From [Eubacterium] siraeum (lineage in GTDB: Bacteria > Bacillota > Clostridia > Oscillospirales > Ruminococcaceae), in contig CP102281.1 of assembly GCA_025150425.1 (NCBI GenBank), forward strand, positions 372,001 through 436,000: a stretch of DNA of 64,000 bases, read 5' to 3'. This document shows, one piece after another, positions 1 to 7,966 of this stretch. The position numbers and the translations under genes were made by a program. A model generated the notes under the pieces. The model saw only the letters and a program-made list of their open reading frames with translations, did no database searches and was not told the origin of the DNA. Every line of letters starts with the position of its first letter. Positions within the stretch are counted from its first letter, which is position 1.

Positions 1-1653
1 CCCTATTTCGGCACAAAAATGCTGTACGATGACGTTCTGAGTGAAGGCGGAAGTCTGCACGGGCAGATACTGTTCGTGATACTCGTTATGGCGGCATTCT
101 CACTGCTGTCTACGGGATTTTCAATGATTTACGGCGTTATTATAAGCAGGATAACACCGCAGGTAATACATAAGCTGAGGACAGATATTTTTGCTTCTAT
201 GCAGAAGCTGTCGCTGTCATTCTTCACGACTAAGCAGACAGGCTCGCTTATGGGCAGGGTAGACCGTGACAGCTTTGACGTGTACGGATTTTTCGTGGAT
301 ATAGTTCCGCAGTTTATTGCGAATATGATAAAGATAGCAGGACTTGTCGTGCTTATGCTTATGGTGAACCCGATAATATCGCTGTCGATGTTCCTTGCGG
401 TGTTCTTTGTATTGCTGTGCGAGGTGCTTTGGCTGAGAGGTCAGAGAAGGCACTGGAGAAACCGAGATATTGCAAGACGAGGTGTTACGTCTACCTTGTC
501 GGACGCACTGAACGGACACAGGGTAGTAAAGGCGTTTTCCCGTGAGGAACAGGAAATATCCCGTTTTGGCAGGAAGAACAATAATCTTTATTCGGCTGAA
601 TACGCAAGGGATAAGAGGAGCGCTCATTTCTTCCCTGTACAGCACGGAATATATGCTGTTTTCAGCGGTGTTATATACTGTCTTGGCGTTGCTCTTGTGC
701 TGATGGGTAACCTTCAGCTCGGCGGACTGACACTGCTCATAAACTATTTCGGTGTTATATGGGATCCGATATTCTTCTTTATGTATATGGGCAACGACTG
801 GGCAAGGTGTACCGATGCCGCAGGCAGAATGTTCGAAATACTCGACAGCGAGCCTACAGTGAAGCCGCCCGCCGAGCCTGCCGTTATACCGGACGGTGTT
901 CTGAAGGGCGATATTTGTTTCAGAGATGTAACGTTTGAATATGAAGCAGGCAGACCGGTACTTAAAAATATGTCCTTTGCTACCGAGGCAGGCAGATTTA
1001 CCGGCATTGTCGGCAAGACGGGTGCGGGAAAATCGACTATCATCAATCTCATATCAAGAATGTACGATGTAACATCGGGCGAGATAACGATAGACGGAAT
1101 ACCCGTGAAGAAGATACCGTTTGACGTTCTCAGAAAGAATATCGGTGTTGTGTCACAGGAAACATATCTGTTTATGGGAACTGTCGCAGACAATATCAGG
1201 TACGCAAGACCCGATGCGACAATGGAAGAAGTGATACAAGCGGCAAAAAGCGCAAACGCTCACGATTTTATAATGAAGCTCCCCGAAGGGTACGATACCG
1301 TAACGGGAAGCGGCGGTGTAAGCCTGTCGGGCGGCGAAAAACAGCGTATATCAATAGCCCGTGCGCTGATACAGAAGCCGAACATACTTATACTTGACGA
1401 GGCTACGGCGGCTATGGATACCGCAACAGAACGTAAGATACAGAGTGCGATAGATAATCTCAAGAGCGGCAGAACGATAATTGCGATAGCACACCGCCTC
1501 TCAACGCTCCGTGACGCAGACAAGCTGTATGTTATCGAACACGGCGAGGTAAAGGAGAGCGGAACTCACGATGAGTTGATACGCACAAACGGAAAATACT
1601 TTGAGCTGTATAAGCTGCAAAGCGAGTCGCTGAAATCTGTCGGACTTGACTGA
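1..1653 (+). CDS. ABC transporter, permease-ATPase fusion (5' end outside window)
   Basis: Half-transporter expected to pair with the similar protein at 2244-4436 to form a heterodimeric exporter. The reading frame is open to the first base; the first visible ATG is at 19, but family members run to about 580-620 residues, so the true start lies upstream. The N-terminal part is membrane-spanning (ABC transmembrane domain type 1). Numbering from base 19, the ATPase has Walker A (GKTGAGKST) near residue 331, signature LSGGEKQR near 437, Walker B (ILILDEATAAMD) near 456 and the H-loop (IAHRLS) near 490. All catalytic motifs look intact, although the D-loop reads AAMD where ASLD or SSVD is usual. 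The substrate cannot be told. The stop at 1651-1653 is followed directly by the ribosome site of the next gene, so the three genes form one operon. Confidence 0.93.
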   Translation, partial: PYFGTKMLYDDVLSEGGSLHGQILFVILVMAAFSLLSTGFSMIYGVIISRITPQVIHKLRTDIFASMQKLSLSFFTTKQTGSLMGRVDRDSFDVYGFFVDIVPQFIANMIKIAGLVVLMLMVNPIISLSMFLAVFFVLLCEVLWLRGQRRHWRNRDIARRGVTSTLSDALNGHRVVKAFSREEQEISRFGRKNNNLYSAEYARDKRSAHFFPVQHGIYAVFSGVIYCLGVALVLMGNLQLGGLTLLINYFGVIWDPIFFFMYMGNDWARCTDAAGRMFEILDSEPTVKPPAEPAVIPDGVLKGDICFRDVTFEYEAGRPVLKNMSFATEAGRFTGIVGKTGAGKSTIINLISRMYDVTSGEITIDGIPVKKIPFDVLRKNIGVVSQETYLFMGTVADNIRYARPDATMEEVIQAAKSANAHDFIMKLPEGYDTVTGSGGVSLSGGEKQRISIARALIQKPNILILDEATAAMDTATERKIQSAIDNLKSGRTIIAIAHRLSTLRDADKLYVIEHGEVKESGTHDELIRTNGKYFELYKLQSESLKSVGLD

Positions 1654-1670
1654 TGCAGAAAGGAGCGCTT

Positions 1671-2204
1671 ATGAAACAGAATACAACTGCAATTTATGAT
1701 GTGGATACGCTTAACATTCTTTCACCCGATAAAATCGGGCTTACCGAAACCGAAAGCGGTTATCTTGAGTTTTCGTATGACGGCAGGGATTATGAAAAGG
1801 TTGACCTTACAAGGCTCGTACCGTTCAACGATGAAAACAGGTATATAAGCGTAAGCTATAAGAATGAGGAAGACGAGTGGAAAGAGATAGGCGTTATAAA
1901 GGATCTTGATGACCTGTCGGCTGATACTAAAAAGACAGCCGATGATTATCTCAAGCTCAAATACTACATTCCCGAGATAAAGAAGATCCACAGGATAACG
2001 GATAATCAGATGGGGTATCTTTTCCTTGAAGCCGATACTACGGCAGGCGAAAAGAAAATAGCCGTGTATGACTGGTGGCATAATTTTAGGGTGATACACG
2101 GAAAGATGCTTGCCGTGACGGACGCAGACGGAAACCGCTACAGCGTACCTGATGTTGACAGGCTGGACAAGGCGAGCATCAAAAAGCTCCAGCTGTTCAT
2201 CTGA
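1671..2204 (+). CDS. DUF1854-family protein linked to ABC transporter
   Basis: A soluble protein of 177 residues lying between two ABC half-transporters. An AAGGAG site at 1660-1665 sits five bases before ATG 1671, so this start is preferred to the ATG at 1653 that overlaps the previous stop. The C-terminal pattern DRLDKASIKKLQLFI and the central region on pH- or ligand-type beta structure resemble DUF1854, a family known to be encoded beside ABC exporters (for example in cyanophycin-associated loci of proteobacteria). It has no transmembrane segment and no recognisable catalytic motif. It is likely an accessory or regulatory subunit; the molecular role is unknown. The family call is from memory of the pattern and is moderately sure. 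Confidence 0.65.
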   Translation: MKQNTTAIYDVDTLNILSPDKIGLTETESGYLEFSYDGRDYEKVDLTRLVPFNDENRYISVSYKNEEDEWKEIGVIKDLDDLSADTKKTADDYLKLKYYIPEIKKIHRITDNQMGYLFLEADTTAGEKKIAVYDWWHNFRVIHGKMLAVTDADGNRYSVPDVDRLDKASIKKLQLFI

Positions 2205-2243
2205 TACCGCATTTACTGATTTTACAGAAAGGAGCGGGTATAA

Positions 2244-4436
2244 ATGAATTTGAAACTGTCAGTACCGAAAGGCGTGGATATTGACAGCGTGAGCTTTTCC
2301 CTGCCGTTTGACATAGACAAAAAGGCTAAAAACGCAAACGGGCATCTTACCGCCACAAAGGACAAGCTCACGGTATATTATGACGATAAAGCGGTACGGG
2401 AGTTTGCCGTATCGGATATAAGCAAGATAACGGTAGAACAGCTTATCGGCTGTTCGATGCTGTGCGTAAGGGATATGCACGGCAGGGATATATGCGTCTG
2501 TCAGTTTTCGCAGAAGTATTATATGCGCTATGCGGAGCTTGCAAAGATATATGAGCATTACATTGCTACGGGCGAATTTACCGAGCATACGGATGCAGAC
2601 GAGCCGAGCTGTCAGAAGTGCGGAGCGGCACTCAGAGGCAGCAGTAAATGTATGTTCTGCGATGCGAAAAAGGGCGTGTTTTTAAAACTCGTAAAAAGGC
2701 TTGCACCGTACAAGGTGCAGTTCGGTCTGTCGCTTTTCGCAACATTCGTGCTGTATGCTTTTGACGTTATCAATCCGCTGTTCCAGCGTATACTGGTAGA
2801 TGACCTTATAGTGCCGAATAACAGTGACTGGGGGCTTTTCTGGAAGATAACGCTGTGCATTCTTGTGCTTAACCTGTCCTCTATGGGATTCCGGCTGTTG
2901 CAGGAGGTGTGCAACTATAAAATATCAACGGCATACGGCAGGGATCTGCGCCGTGATATTTTCAACAAGACCCAGCAGCTATCTATGAGCAATGTTGCAA
3001 AACGCACTCCCGGCGAGCTTATCAATCGTGTGTCGGGCGATGCGGCAACATTGCAGGATTTTATGACAAGGCAGGGCAAGGACATGATTTTTCAGACGAC
3101 CGCACTTGTTGCGCTTCTGATAATTATGTTCATCACAAACTGGAAGCTGGCGATAGTAATTACCGTTCCCTTACCGCTTGCGGCTTTCCTTTCGGTAAAG
3201 TCGTTCAATGCGATAAGCGTAAGATACGGCAGAGTGTGGCGCTTCCAGTGCCGTGCAAGCGAGCTTCTGCACGATGTTCTGCACGGAATAAGGGTAGTAA
3301 AGAATTACGGCAACGAGGACAGAGAGATAGAAGCGTACAGAAATGCCTCTGCAAAATGGGCCGATTCTGTAAAGAAAGCCGATATACTCTGGTATATGGT
3401 ACAGCCGCCTATCCGTTACATATTCAGCATAGGCGAGTTCTGTGCGCTGTTCTTCGGCGGCAGTATGATACTCGGCAGAGAGATGCAGCTAGGTGAGCTG
3501 ATACAGTTCACAACCTATGTCGCTATGCTCTACGGTCCTATCCAGTGGCTTACAAGCCTGCCCAGAGTGCTTGCACAGGCAAGAGTAAGCGCAGGAAAGG
3601 TATTCGAGATACTTGAAGAGAATAATGATATAAGCGACAACGAGAACGCCGTCAGCCTTGATATAAAGGGCGATATTGAGTTTAAAAACGTATATTTCGG
3701 CTACAAGGCGTATAACCCTGTGCTGAAAGACGTTTCGTTCAGCATAAAGCAAGGCGAGATGATAGGCATAGTCGGACATTCCGGTGTCGGCAAATCCACG
3801 CTTATAAACCTTGTTATGCGCCTTTATGACGCAACATCGGGTCAGGTGCTGATAGACGGCACGGACGTGCGTGACATATCGCAGAATTCATTGCGTTCGC
3901 AGGTGGGAGTTGTATTGCAGGAAACGTATCTTTTCAGCGGTACGGTGCTTGACAATATCCGCTATGCGAAGCCCGATGCAAGCTTTGAGGAAATAATCAA
4001 TGCCGCAAAGACGGCAAACTGTCACGATTTCATCACCCGTATGCCTGACGGCTATAATACCGTTGTCGGCGAAAGGGGTTACAATCTGTCGGGCGGCGAA
4101 CGTCAGCGAATAGCTATTGCAAGAGCGATTCTGCACGACCCGAAGATACTTATACTTGACGAAGCTACCGCATCGCTTGACACGCAGACCGAAAAGCAGA
4201 TACAGGACGCTCTCGACAGGCTGATAAAGGGCAGAACAACAATAGCGATAGCTCACAGGCTGTCAACGCTTGCAAATGCCGACAGGCTTATAGTGCTGAA
4301 AAAGGGCAGAGTTGCCGAAATCGGAACACACACCGAACTTTTACAAAGCAAGGGCGTATATTACGAGCTTGTTATGGCACAAAAGCAGACTGCAAGGCTG
4401 AGAAAGAGTGAAACTCCGGCACTTGCTATGGGATGA
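2244..4436 (+). CDS. ABC transporter with N-terminal extension and zinc ribbon
   Basis: A permease-ATPase fusion of 730 residues, about 140 longer than a normal half-transporter. Residues 1-115 form a soluble domain that looks like a PH/DUF1854-like beta domain. A four-cysteine zinc ribbon follows (C123, C126, C136, C139), then the transmembrane domain from about residue 150. The ATPase has Walker A (GHSGVGKST) near 510, signature LSGGERQR near 616, Walker B (ILILDEATASLD) near 635 and an H-loop. An AAAGGAG site at 2228-2234 supports ATG 2244. It follows the DUF1854 gene by 39 bases and is the last gene of the operon. Partner of the ABC protein at 1-1653. The substrate is unknown; the ribbon suggests cytoplasmic metal binding or protein contact, which is inference. 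Confidence 0.92.
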   Translation: MNLKLSVPKGVDIDSVSFSLPFDIDKKAKNANGHLTATKDKLTVYYDDKAVREFAVSDISKITVEQLIGCSMLCVRDMHGRDICVCQFSQKYYMRYAELAKIYEHYIATGEFTEHTDADEPSCQKCGAALRGSSKCMFCDAKKGVFLKLVKRLAPYKVQFGLSLFATFVLYAFDVINPLFQRILVDDLIVPNNSDWGLFWKITLCILVLNLSSMGFRLLQEVCNYKISTAYGRDLRRDIFNKTQQLSMSNVAKRTPGELINRVSGDAATLQDFMTRQGKDMIFQTTALVALLIIMFITNWKLAIVITVPLPLAAFLSVKSFNAISVRYGRVWRFQCRASELLHDVLHGIRVVKNYGNEDREIEAYRNASAKWADSVKKADILWYMVQPPIRYIFSIGEFCALFFGGSMILGREMQLGELIQFTTYVAMLYGPIQWLTSLPRVLAQARVSAGKVFEILEENNDISDNENAVSLDIKGDIEFKNVYFGYKAYNPVLKDVSFSIKQGEMIGIVGHSGVGKSTLINLVMRLYDATSGQVLIDGTDVRDISQNSLRSQVGVVLQETYLFSGTVLDNIRYAKPDASFEEIINAAKTANCHDFITRMPDGYNTVVGERGYNLSGGERQRIAIARAILHDPKILILDEATASLDTQTEKQIQDALDRLIKGRTTIAIAHRLSTLANADRLIVLKKGRVAEIGTHTELLQSKGVYYELVMAQKQTARLRKSETPALAMG

Positions 4437-4590
4437 GGGTAAATCCTCAGCCGGTAAAAACCCGATTTATCATTAAATCGTACATTGAAACGCATCACTA
4501 ATACCACCAAAAACAGCTTCCATACTGATAAGTAGTTAATATTTTCGTGAGTGTATCTGTGCAACTGCACTGACATTGACCTTTCAAAAA

Positions 4591-4639
4591 AACGCTACTA
4601 ACCTGAGATATATGTACTAACCTGCGGACGTGTAGCGTT
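4591..4639. repeat. Inverted repeat in intergenic region
   Basis: Perfect 8-bp arms AACGCTAC (4591-4598) and GTAGCGTT (4632-4639) enclose 33 bases. Between the arms the word TACTAACCTG occurs nearly twice. There is no T-run, so it is not a simple terminator. It belongs to the structured non-coding stretch 4437-5028 after the ABC operon. Confidence 0.5.
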
Positions 4640-4696
4640 AAGCGTCCCTGTATTAACAGGTCGTACAATGTTCAGGTGGTTATTCGAGTTTAGCCA

Positions 4697-4713
4697 ACAC
4701 CCCGACGGGGTGT
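4697..4713. repeat. Short GC-rich hairpin
   Basis: ACACCCC and GGGGTGT pair perfectly around a GAC loop. It lies just before the long hairpin at 4740-4816. No T-run follows. Confidence 0.55.
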
Positions 4714-4739
4714 GGGTATGGGTAAGGAAAGAGGGAGCC

Positions 4740-4816
4740 AAGAGGGAGAAAACCTAAGGGACAGGGAGAGGGGCTGTCAAGTCCCTTGTCCTGATCCCTT
4801 TGGTTGTCTCCCTCTT
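4740..4816. repeat. Long imperfect hairpin, about 28 bp stem
   Basis: The left arm beginning AAGAGGGAGA (4740) pairs with the right arm ending TCTCCCTCTT (4816), and the middle parts AAGGGACAGGGA and TCCCTTGTCC also pair with one bulge. Part of the left arm is duplicated just upstream (4728-4736). No coding frame of interest is present. It could be a structured RNA or a remnant of a non-coding mobile element. Confidence 0.6.
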
Positions 4817-4938
4817 TCATATTGACAGGTGCATCGATTTGAATAGCGAACCCGAGAAGTGCTGTCCGACAAATAGCACTATCGGTAGCTTGCTATCACA
4901 GCCTGAGCTGAATGATATAGCAGAAGCACATCAAGCAA

Positions 4939-4956
4939 AGACTTTTTCTACAAACT
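4939..4956. repeat. Match to right end of the hairpin-bounded element family
   Basis: The 18 bases here are identical to the right terminus of the element copy at 43295-43607 (AGACTTTTTCTACAAACT). As in the full copies, a hairpin (the terminator at 4959-4996) starts just beyond it. No matching left end or left copy of the hairpin was found, so this is a remnant or a more distant relative. Confidence 0.5.
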
Positions 4957-4958
4957 AC

Positions 4959-4996
4959 GGCACATTCCGCTCATTTTGCAGAACGTGCCTTTTTTT
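4959..4996 (+). terminator. Rho-independent terminator
   Basis: GGCAC-TTC pairs with GAA-GTGCC (one mismatch inside the stem) and is followed by seven T's. It lies between the ABC operon and the aspartokinase promoter. Confidence 0.75.
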
Positions 4997-5028
4997 ACCT
5001 CAAACCCTTTAAAATTCACCTTCACATA

Positions 5029-5057
5029 TTGATTTTTCCTTTTCGCTGTGGTAAAAT
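5029..5057 (+). promoter_or_regulatory. Sigma-A promoter of aspartokinase
   Basis: TTGATT, 17 bases, TAAAAT, with an extended -10 TGG. The leader to ATG 5145 is about 80 bases. I saw no lysine-riboswitch core in it. Confidence 0.7.
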
Positions 5058-5144
5058 ATTATAGAATATAGTCCCATACTATAAAATCCGTAAAAATCAA
5101 CATAAAAAGGGACGTAAACGGTATACAAGAAAGGAAATTAAAAA

Positions 5145-6464
5145 ATGAGTAAGGTAGTCAAGTTCGGCGGCAGCTCACTCGCCGACGCAAATCAGTTCCG
5201 CAAGGTAGCTGATATAATCAGAAGCGACAAGGAACGCAGATATGTAGTTCCCAGTGCGCCCGGAAAGCGTTTCAAGGACGATATAAAAGTAACGGATATG
5301 CTCTATGCGTGCTATGACGCAGTCGCAAACGAGGGCAAGAACGCATACAATCAGTTTGCGCCTATTGCAGAGCGTTTCAACGGAATTATAAGCGATTTAG
5401 GACTTACTCTTTCACTTGATGACGAGTATGAGGTAATTATAGACAATTTCCGCAAGAAAGCCGGTAAGGATTATGCCGCAAGCCGTGGCGAATACCTGAA
5501 CGGTATCATTCTTGCAAATTATCTGGGATATGAATTCGTAGATGCCGCAAAGGTGGTATTCTTCCGTCCCGACGGAAAGTTTGACGATACGCTTACAGAT
5601 ACCTGCCTTGCGTCTGTACTGCACGGTCTTTCACACGCTGTTATCCCCGGATTCTACGGTGCTAACCCCGACGGCACGGTACGCACATTCTCAAGAGGCG
5701 GTTCTGATGTTACCGGCTCTATCGTTGCAAAGGCTATCAACGCTGAGCTTTATGAGAACTGGACAGACGTAAACGGCTTCCTTATCGCAGACCCCAGAAT
5801 AGTTGACGAGCCTAAGGTCATCGAGTCTATCACATATAAAGAACTGCGTGAGCTGTCTTATATGGGTGCGTCGGTACTTCACGAGGCCGCAATCTTCCCT
5901 GTAAGAAGCGCAAAGATTCCGATAAATATCCGCAACACCAACGACCCCTCGGCAAAGGGTACAATGATAGTTGCAGAGGACAACGAGCCTCCTCAGCACA
6001 TAATCACGGGTATTGCAGGTAAAAAGCACTTCAGCGTTATCTCAATCGAAAAGGATGAGATGAACAGCGAGATAGGCTTCTTACGCAGAATACTTACAGT
6101 GCTTGAGGCTAACGGTATGTGCTTTGAGCATATCCCCACAGGCATCGACACAATGAGCATTATCGTTGACGGCAAGGACGTTGACAAGACCCCCGACATT
6201 GTTGAAAAGATATGCGAGGTAACAGACCCCAACCATATTGAGATAGAGAACGATCTTGCGCTTATCGCTATAGTAGGACGTGGCATGAAGTCCAAGAAGG
6301 GTACTGCTACAAGAATATTTGCGGCTTTATCACACGCAGACATCAATATAAAGATGATCGACCAGGGTTCAAGCGAGCTTAATATCATAGTAGGTATCCA
6401 CGAGGCTGACTTCGAGAAGGCTATCAAGGTTATTTATGATATGTTCATACTCAGCGAGGATTGA
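5145..6464 (+). CDS. lysC: Aspartate kinase
   Basis: Phosphorylates L-aspartate to aspartyl-4-phosphate, the entry step to lysine, threonine and methionine. The N-terminal KFGGSSLAD (residues 6-14) is the amino-acid-kinase nucleotide motif. The catalytic domain covers about 1-280 and includes the FSRGGSDVTGS phosphate-binding region near residue 183. Two ACT regulatory domains fill the C-terminus; the last contains a clear ACT core near residue 370 (IVGRGMKSKKGTATRI). Its length of 439 matches the monofunctional clostridial form. A ribosome site AAGGAAA lies about 10 bases before ATG 5145. The gene stands alone behind its own promoter. The ACT domains predict feedback control, but the effector cannot be read from sequence. 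The last codons form the first unit of a 25-bp tandem repeat that continues past the stop. Confidence 0.95.
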   Translation: MSKVVKFGGSSLADANQFRKVADIIRSDKERRYVVPSAPGKRFKDDIKVTDMLYACYDAVANEGKNAYNQFAPIAERFNGIISDLGLTLSLDDEYEVIIDNFRKKAGKDYAASRGEYLNGIILANYLGYEFVDAAKVVFFRPDGKFDDTLTDTCLASVLHGLSHAVIPGFYGANPDGTVRTFSRGGSDVTGSIVAKAINAELYENWTDVNGFLIADPRIVDEPKVIESITYKELRELSYMGASVLHEAAIFPVRSAKIPINIRNTNDPSAKGTMIVAEDNEPPQHIITGIAGKKHFSVISIEKDEMNSEIGFLRRILTVLEANGMCFEHIPTGIDTMSIIVDGKDVDKTPDIVEKICEVTDPNHIEIENDLALIAIVGRGMKSKKGTATRIFAALSHADINIKMIDQGSSELNIIVGIHEADFEKAIKVIYDMFILSED

Positions 6465-6522
6465 TAGATCTATATTCAGCGAAGATTGATATATCTATAC
6501 TCAGCGAGGATTAATCGCTGAG
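6447..6522. repeat. Three tandem 25-bp repeats overlapping the lysC 3' end
   Basis: Units at 6447-6471, 6472-6496 and 6497-6521 share the core TACTCAGCGAGGATTGAT with few changes. The first unit encodes the last residues and stop of aspartokinase. The third unit forms a perfect 8-bp hairpin (CTCAGCGA 6500-6507 with TCGCTGAG 6515-6522). A fourth, diverged unit is at 6610-6635. The spacer 6465-6693 otherwise shows no gene. Confidence 0.85.
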
Positions 6523-6609
6523 TTGCGAATTGTGTTTTCGGGTTTAACTTAAAGCACAGCAATCGGGAGAGTTTGAGGTTTATAAAATTGAAAATCAGAC
6601 TTTCCATTC

Positions 6610-6635
6610 ATACTCAGCTAAGATTAATCGCTGAG
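6610..6635. repeat. Isolated fourth unit of the 25-bp repeat
   Basis: CATACTCAGCTAAGATTAATCGCTGAG is split from the tandem array by about 90 bases and matches unit three with two changes; the outer stem CTCAGC/GCTGAG is kept. Confidence 0.75.
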
Positions 6636-6693
6636 CGGTTTAACGGGCGGAAATTCAGAGAAATATATATTTGAAAAGGAGAAGTGAACAATT

Positions 6694-7908
6694 ATGATGA
6701 CGTACGATTCTCTTACCAATGCAAAGCTGACAAAGTTTTTCAAGGCGGGAAACTACAAAAAGCAGATAATCAAGAATATTGAGATTATCGGTCAGCGCAA
6801 GCTGGTAATACTGGGTGACGGACGGGGCGTTAACGGCGAGATACTGAAAAAGGTTCTCGGTCAGCTCAGAAAAAAAGGCGTCCGTGTTCCCGAGCTTGCG
6901 TTTGAGGCTACAAATGATGAGCGCACGCTTGTAAAGGGCGATAATTCTATAAGAAGTATCACCGAGCTTAAGGGTATGTCAAAGGCATATTACGTTCTTG
7001 TTTCATCGTCATACGATGAGCTTGAGGTATATCTCAAGGGTATGACAGGACGTGTCGGAAGCGCACAGTCTATCGAAAAGCGTTTACAGCAGTACGGCTT
7101 TACAGAGCGTGACTACTGCCTTGTAAATCAGCCTGTTAGCTTTCTCGGCACATATATGAAGATGAAACGTTCACAGTTCAACATCTCCGACAAATCAACA
7201 CAGAACAAGCTTGAAAAGGATGTCCGCCGTACCGAGCCGCAGCTTGCCGAATGCAAGGAGAAATTCCACGGTCAGCGTTGCTTTATTATCGGCTATAAGG
7301 AAGGCGTAAAGCTTGATGAGCTGAACCTGCTGTTCAATGAAAAGTGCATAAGCTACAACGGTATATGCAAGTTCTTCAGCAAGACACCCCTCCGCCCCAC
7401 ACAGTACATACTGTCAAATGCCGAGCATTATCTCGGAAACGGCAAGTATATCGAAGCTATGGACTGCTTTGTCGCAAGCAATGTGACCGTATTTGAGGAT
7501 AAGTTCGAAAAGAAGCCTACCTACTTCAATATAATGGGCAACGGCTTTATCCCTCAGCTGCCCTCATTCGGCTCTACACAGCACAGCGAGGCTTTAAGAC
7601 GTGTCGACGATCTGTATATTGCTTTACAGCTTGCCTTGTATGAGGGCTTCTCGGAAATATACATTTACGGCTTTGACGGAATTTACAATGCTCAGATAAC
7701 AAGCTATGACGAGGCTCTTGTAAATGACGAGAAGAAGTACGATTATCCCGAGGAAGCGCAGACGCTGCTTAAAAACGTAAAGACATACGCTTCAAGCGCA
7801 GGTGTTTCTATCTACAATATGAGCGGTATCGACAGCCTCAATATGTTCGAGAGCCGCACGATTGACCAGATAGATTTCTCGACAACAAAGCTGTTATCGA
7901 AAATATAA
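6694..7908 (+). CDS. MptE/DUF115-like protein, possible glycosyltransferase-fold
   Basis: A soluble protein of 404 residues that I do not recognise with certainty. Residues 1-150 contain a Rossmann-like start (KLVILGDGRGVNGEIL, near 35-50). The second half begins RCFIIGYKEGVKLDEL near residue 200 and continues with a pattern like that of DUF115 / 6-hydroxymethylpterin-diphosphokinase-like and bacterial sialyltransferase-type proteins, where the usual text is FIIGNGPSL followed by an acidic-leucine stretch and a later GFDG. Here the glycine-rich GNGPSL is replaced by GYKEGV, while GFDGIY near 330 remains. An AAAAGGAG site (6674-6681) precedes two adjacent ATGs (6694, 6697). The gene is followed by thyA after 58 bases. 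The substrate is unknown and a glycan-related role is inference. Confidence 0.5.
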   Translation: MMTYDSLTNAKLTKFFKAGNYKKQIIKNIEIIGQRKLVILGDGRGVNGEILKKVLGQLRKKGVRVPELAFEATNDERTLVKGDNSIRSITELKGMSKAYYVLVSSSYDELEVYLKGMTGRVGSAQSIEKRLQQYGFTERDYCLVNQPVSFLGTYMKMKRSQFNISDKSTQNKLEKDVRRTEPQLAECKEKFHGQRCFIIGYKEGVKLDELNLLFNEKCISYNGICKFFSKTPLRPTQYILSNAEHYLGNGKYIEAMDCFVASNVTVFEDKFEKKPTYFNIMGNGFIPQLPSFGSTQHSEALRRVDDLYIALQLALYEGFSEIYIYGFDGIYNAQITSYDEALVNDEKKYDYPEEAQTLLKNVKTYASSAGVSIYNMSGIDSLNMFESRTIDQIDFSTTKLLSKI

Positions 7909-7966
7909 CAGTTTCGATTTTCAGCGGTTCTAAAGCTGATTTAAATAATTAATTTAAGGGATTATA

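Noticed and set aside
4800-5012. 70-codon frame in the gap before lysC
   Set aside because: It runs through a long hairpin and a terminator and shows no protein-like pattern.
5058-5144. Lysine riboswitch before aspartokinase
   Set aside because: The leader is only about 80 bases and lacks the conserved riboswitch core; no such structure is visible.
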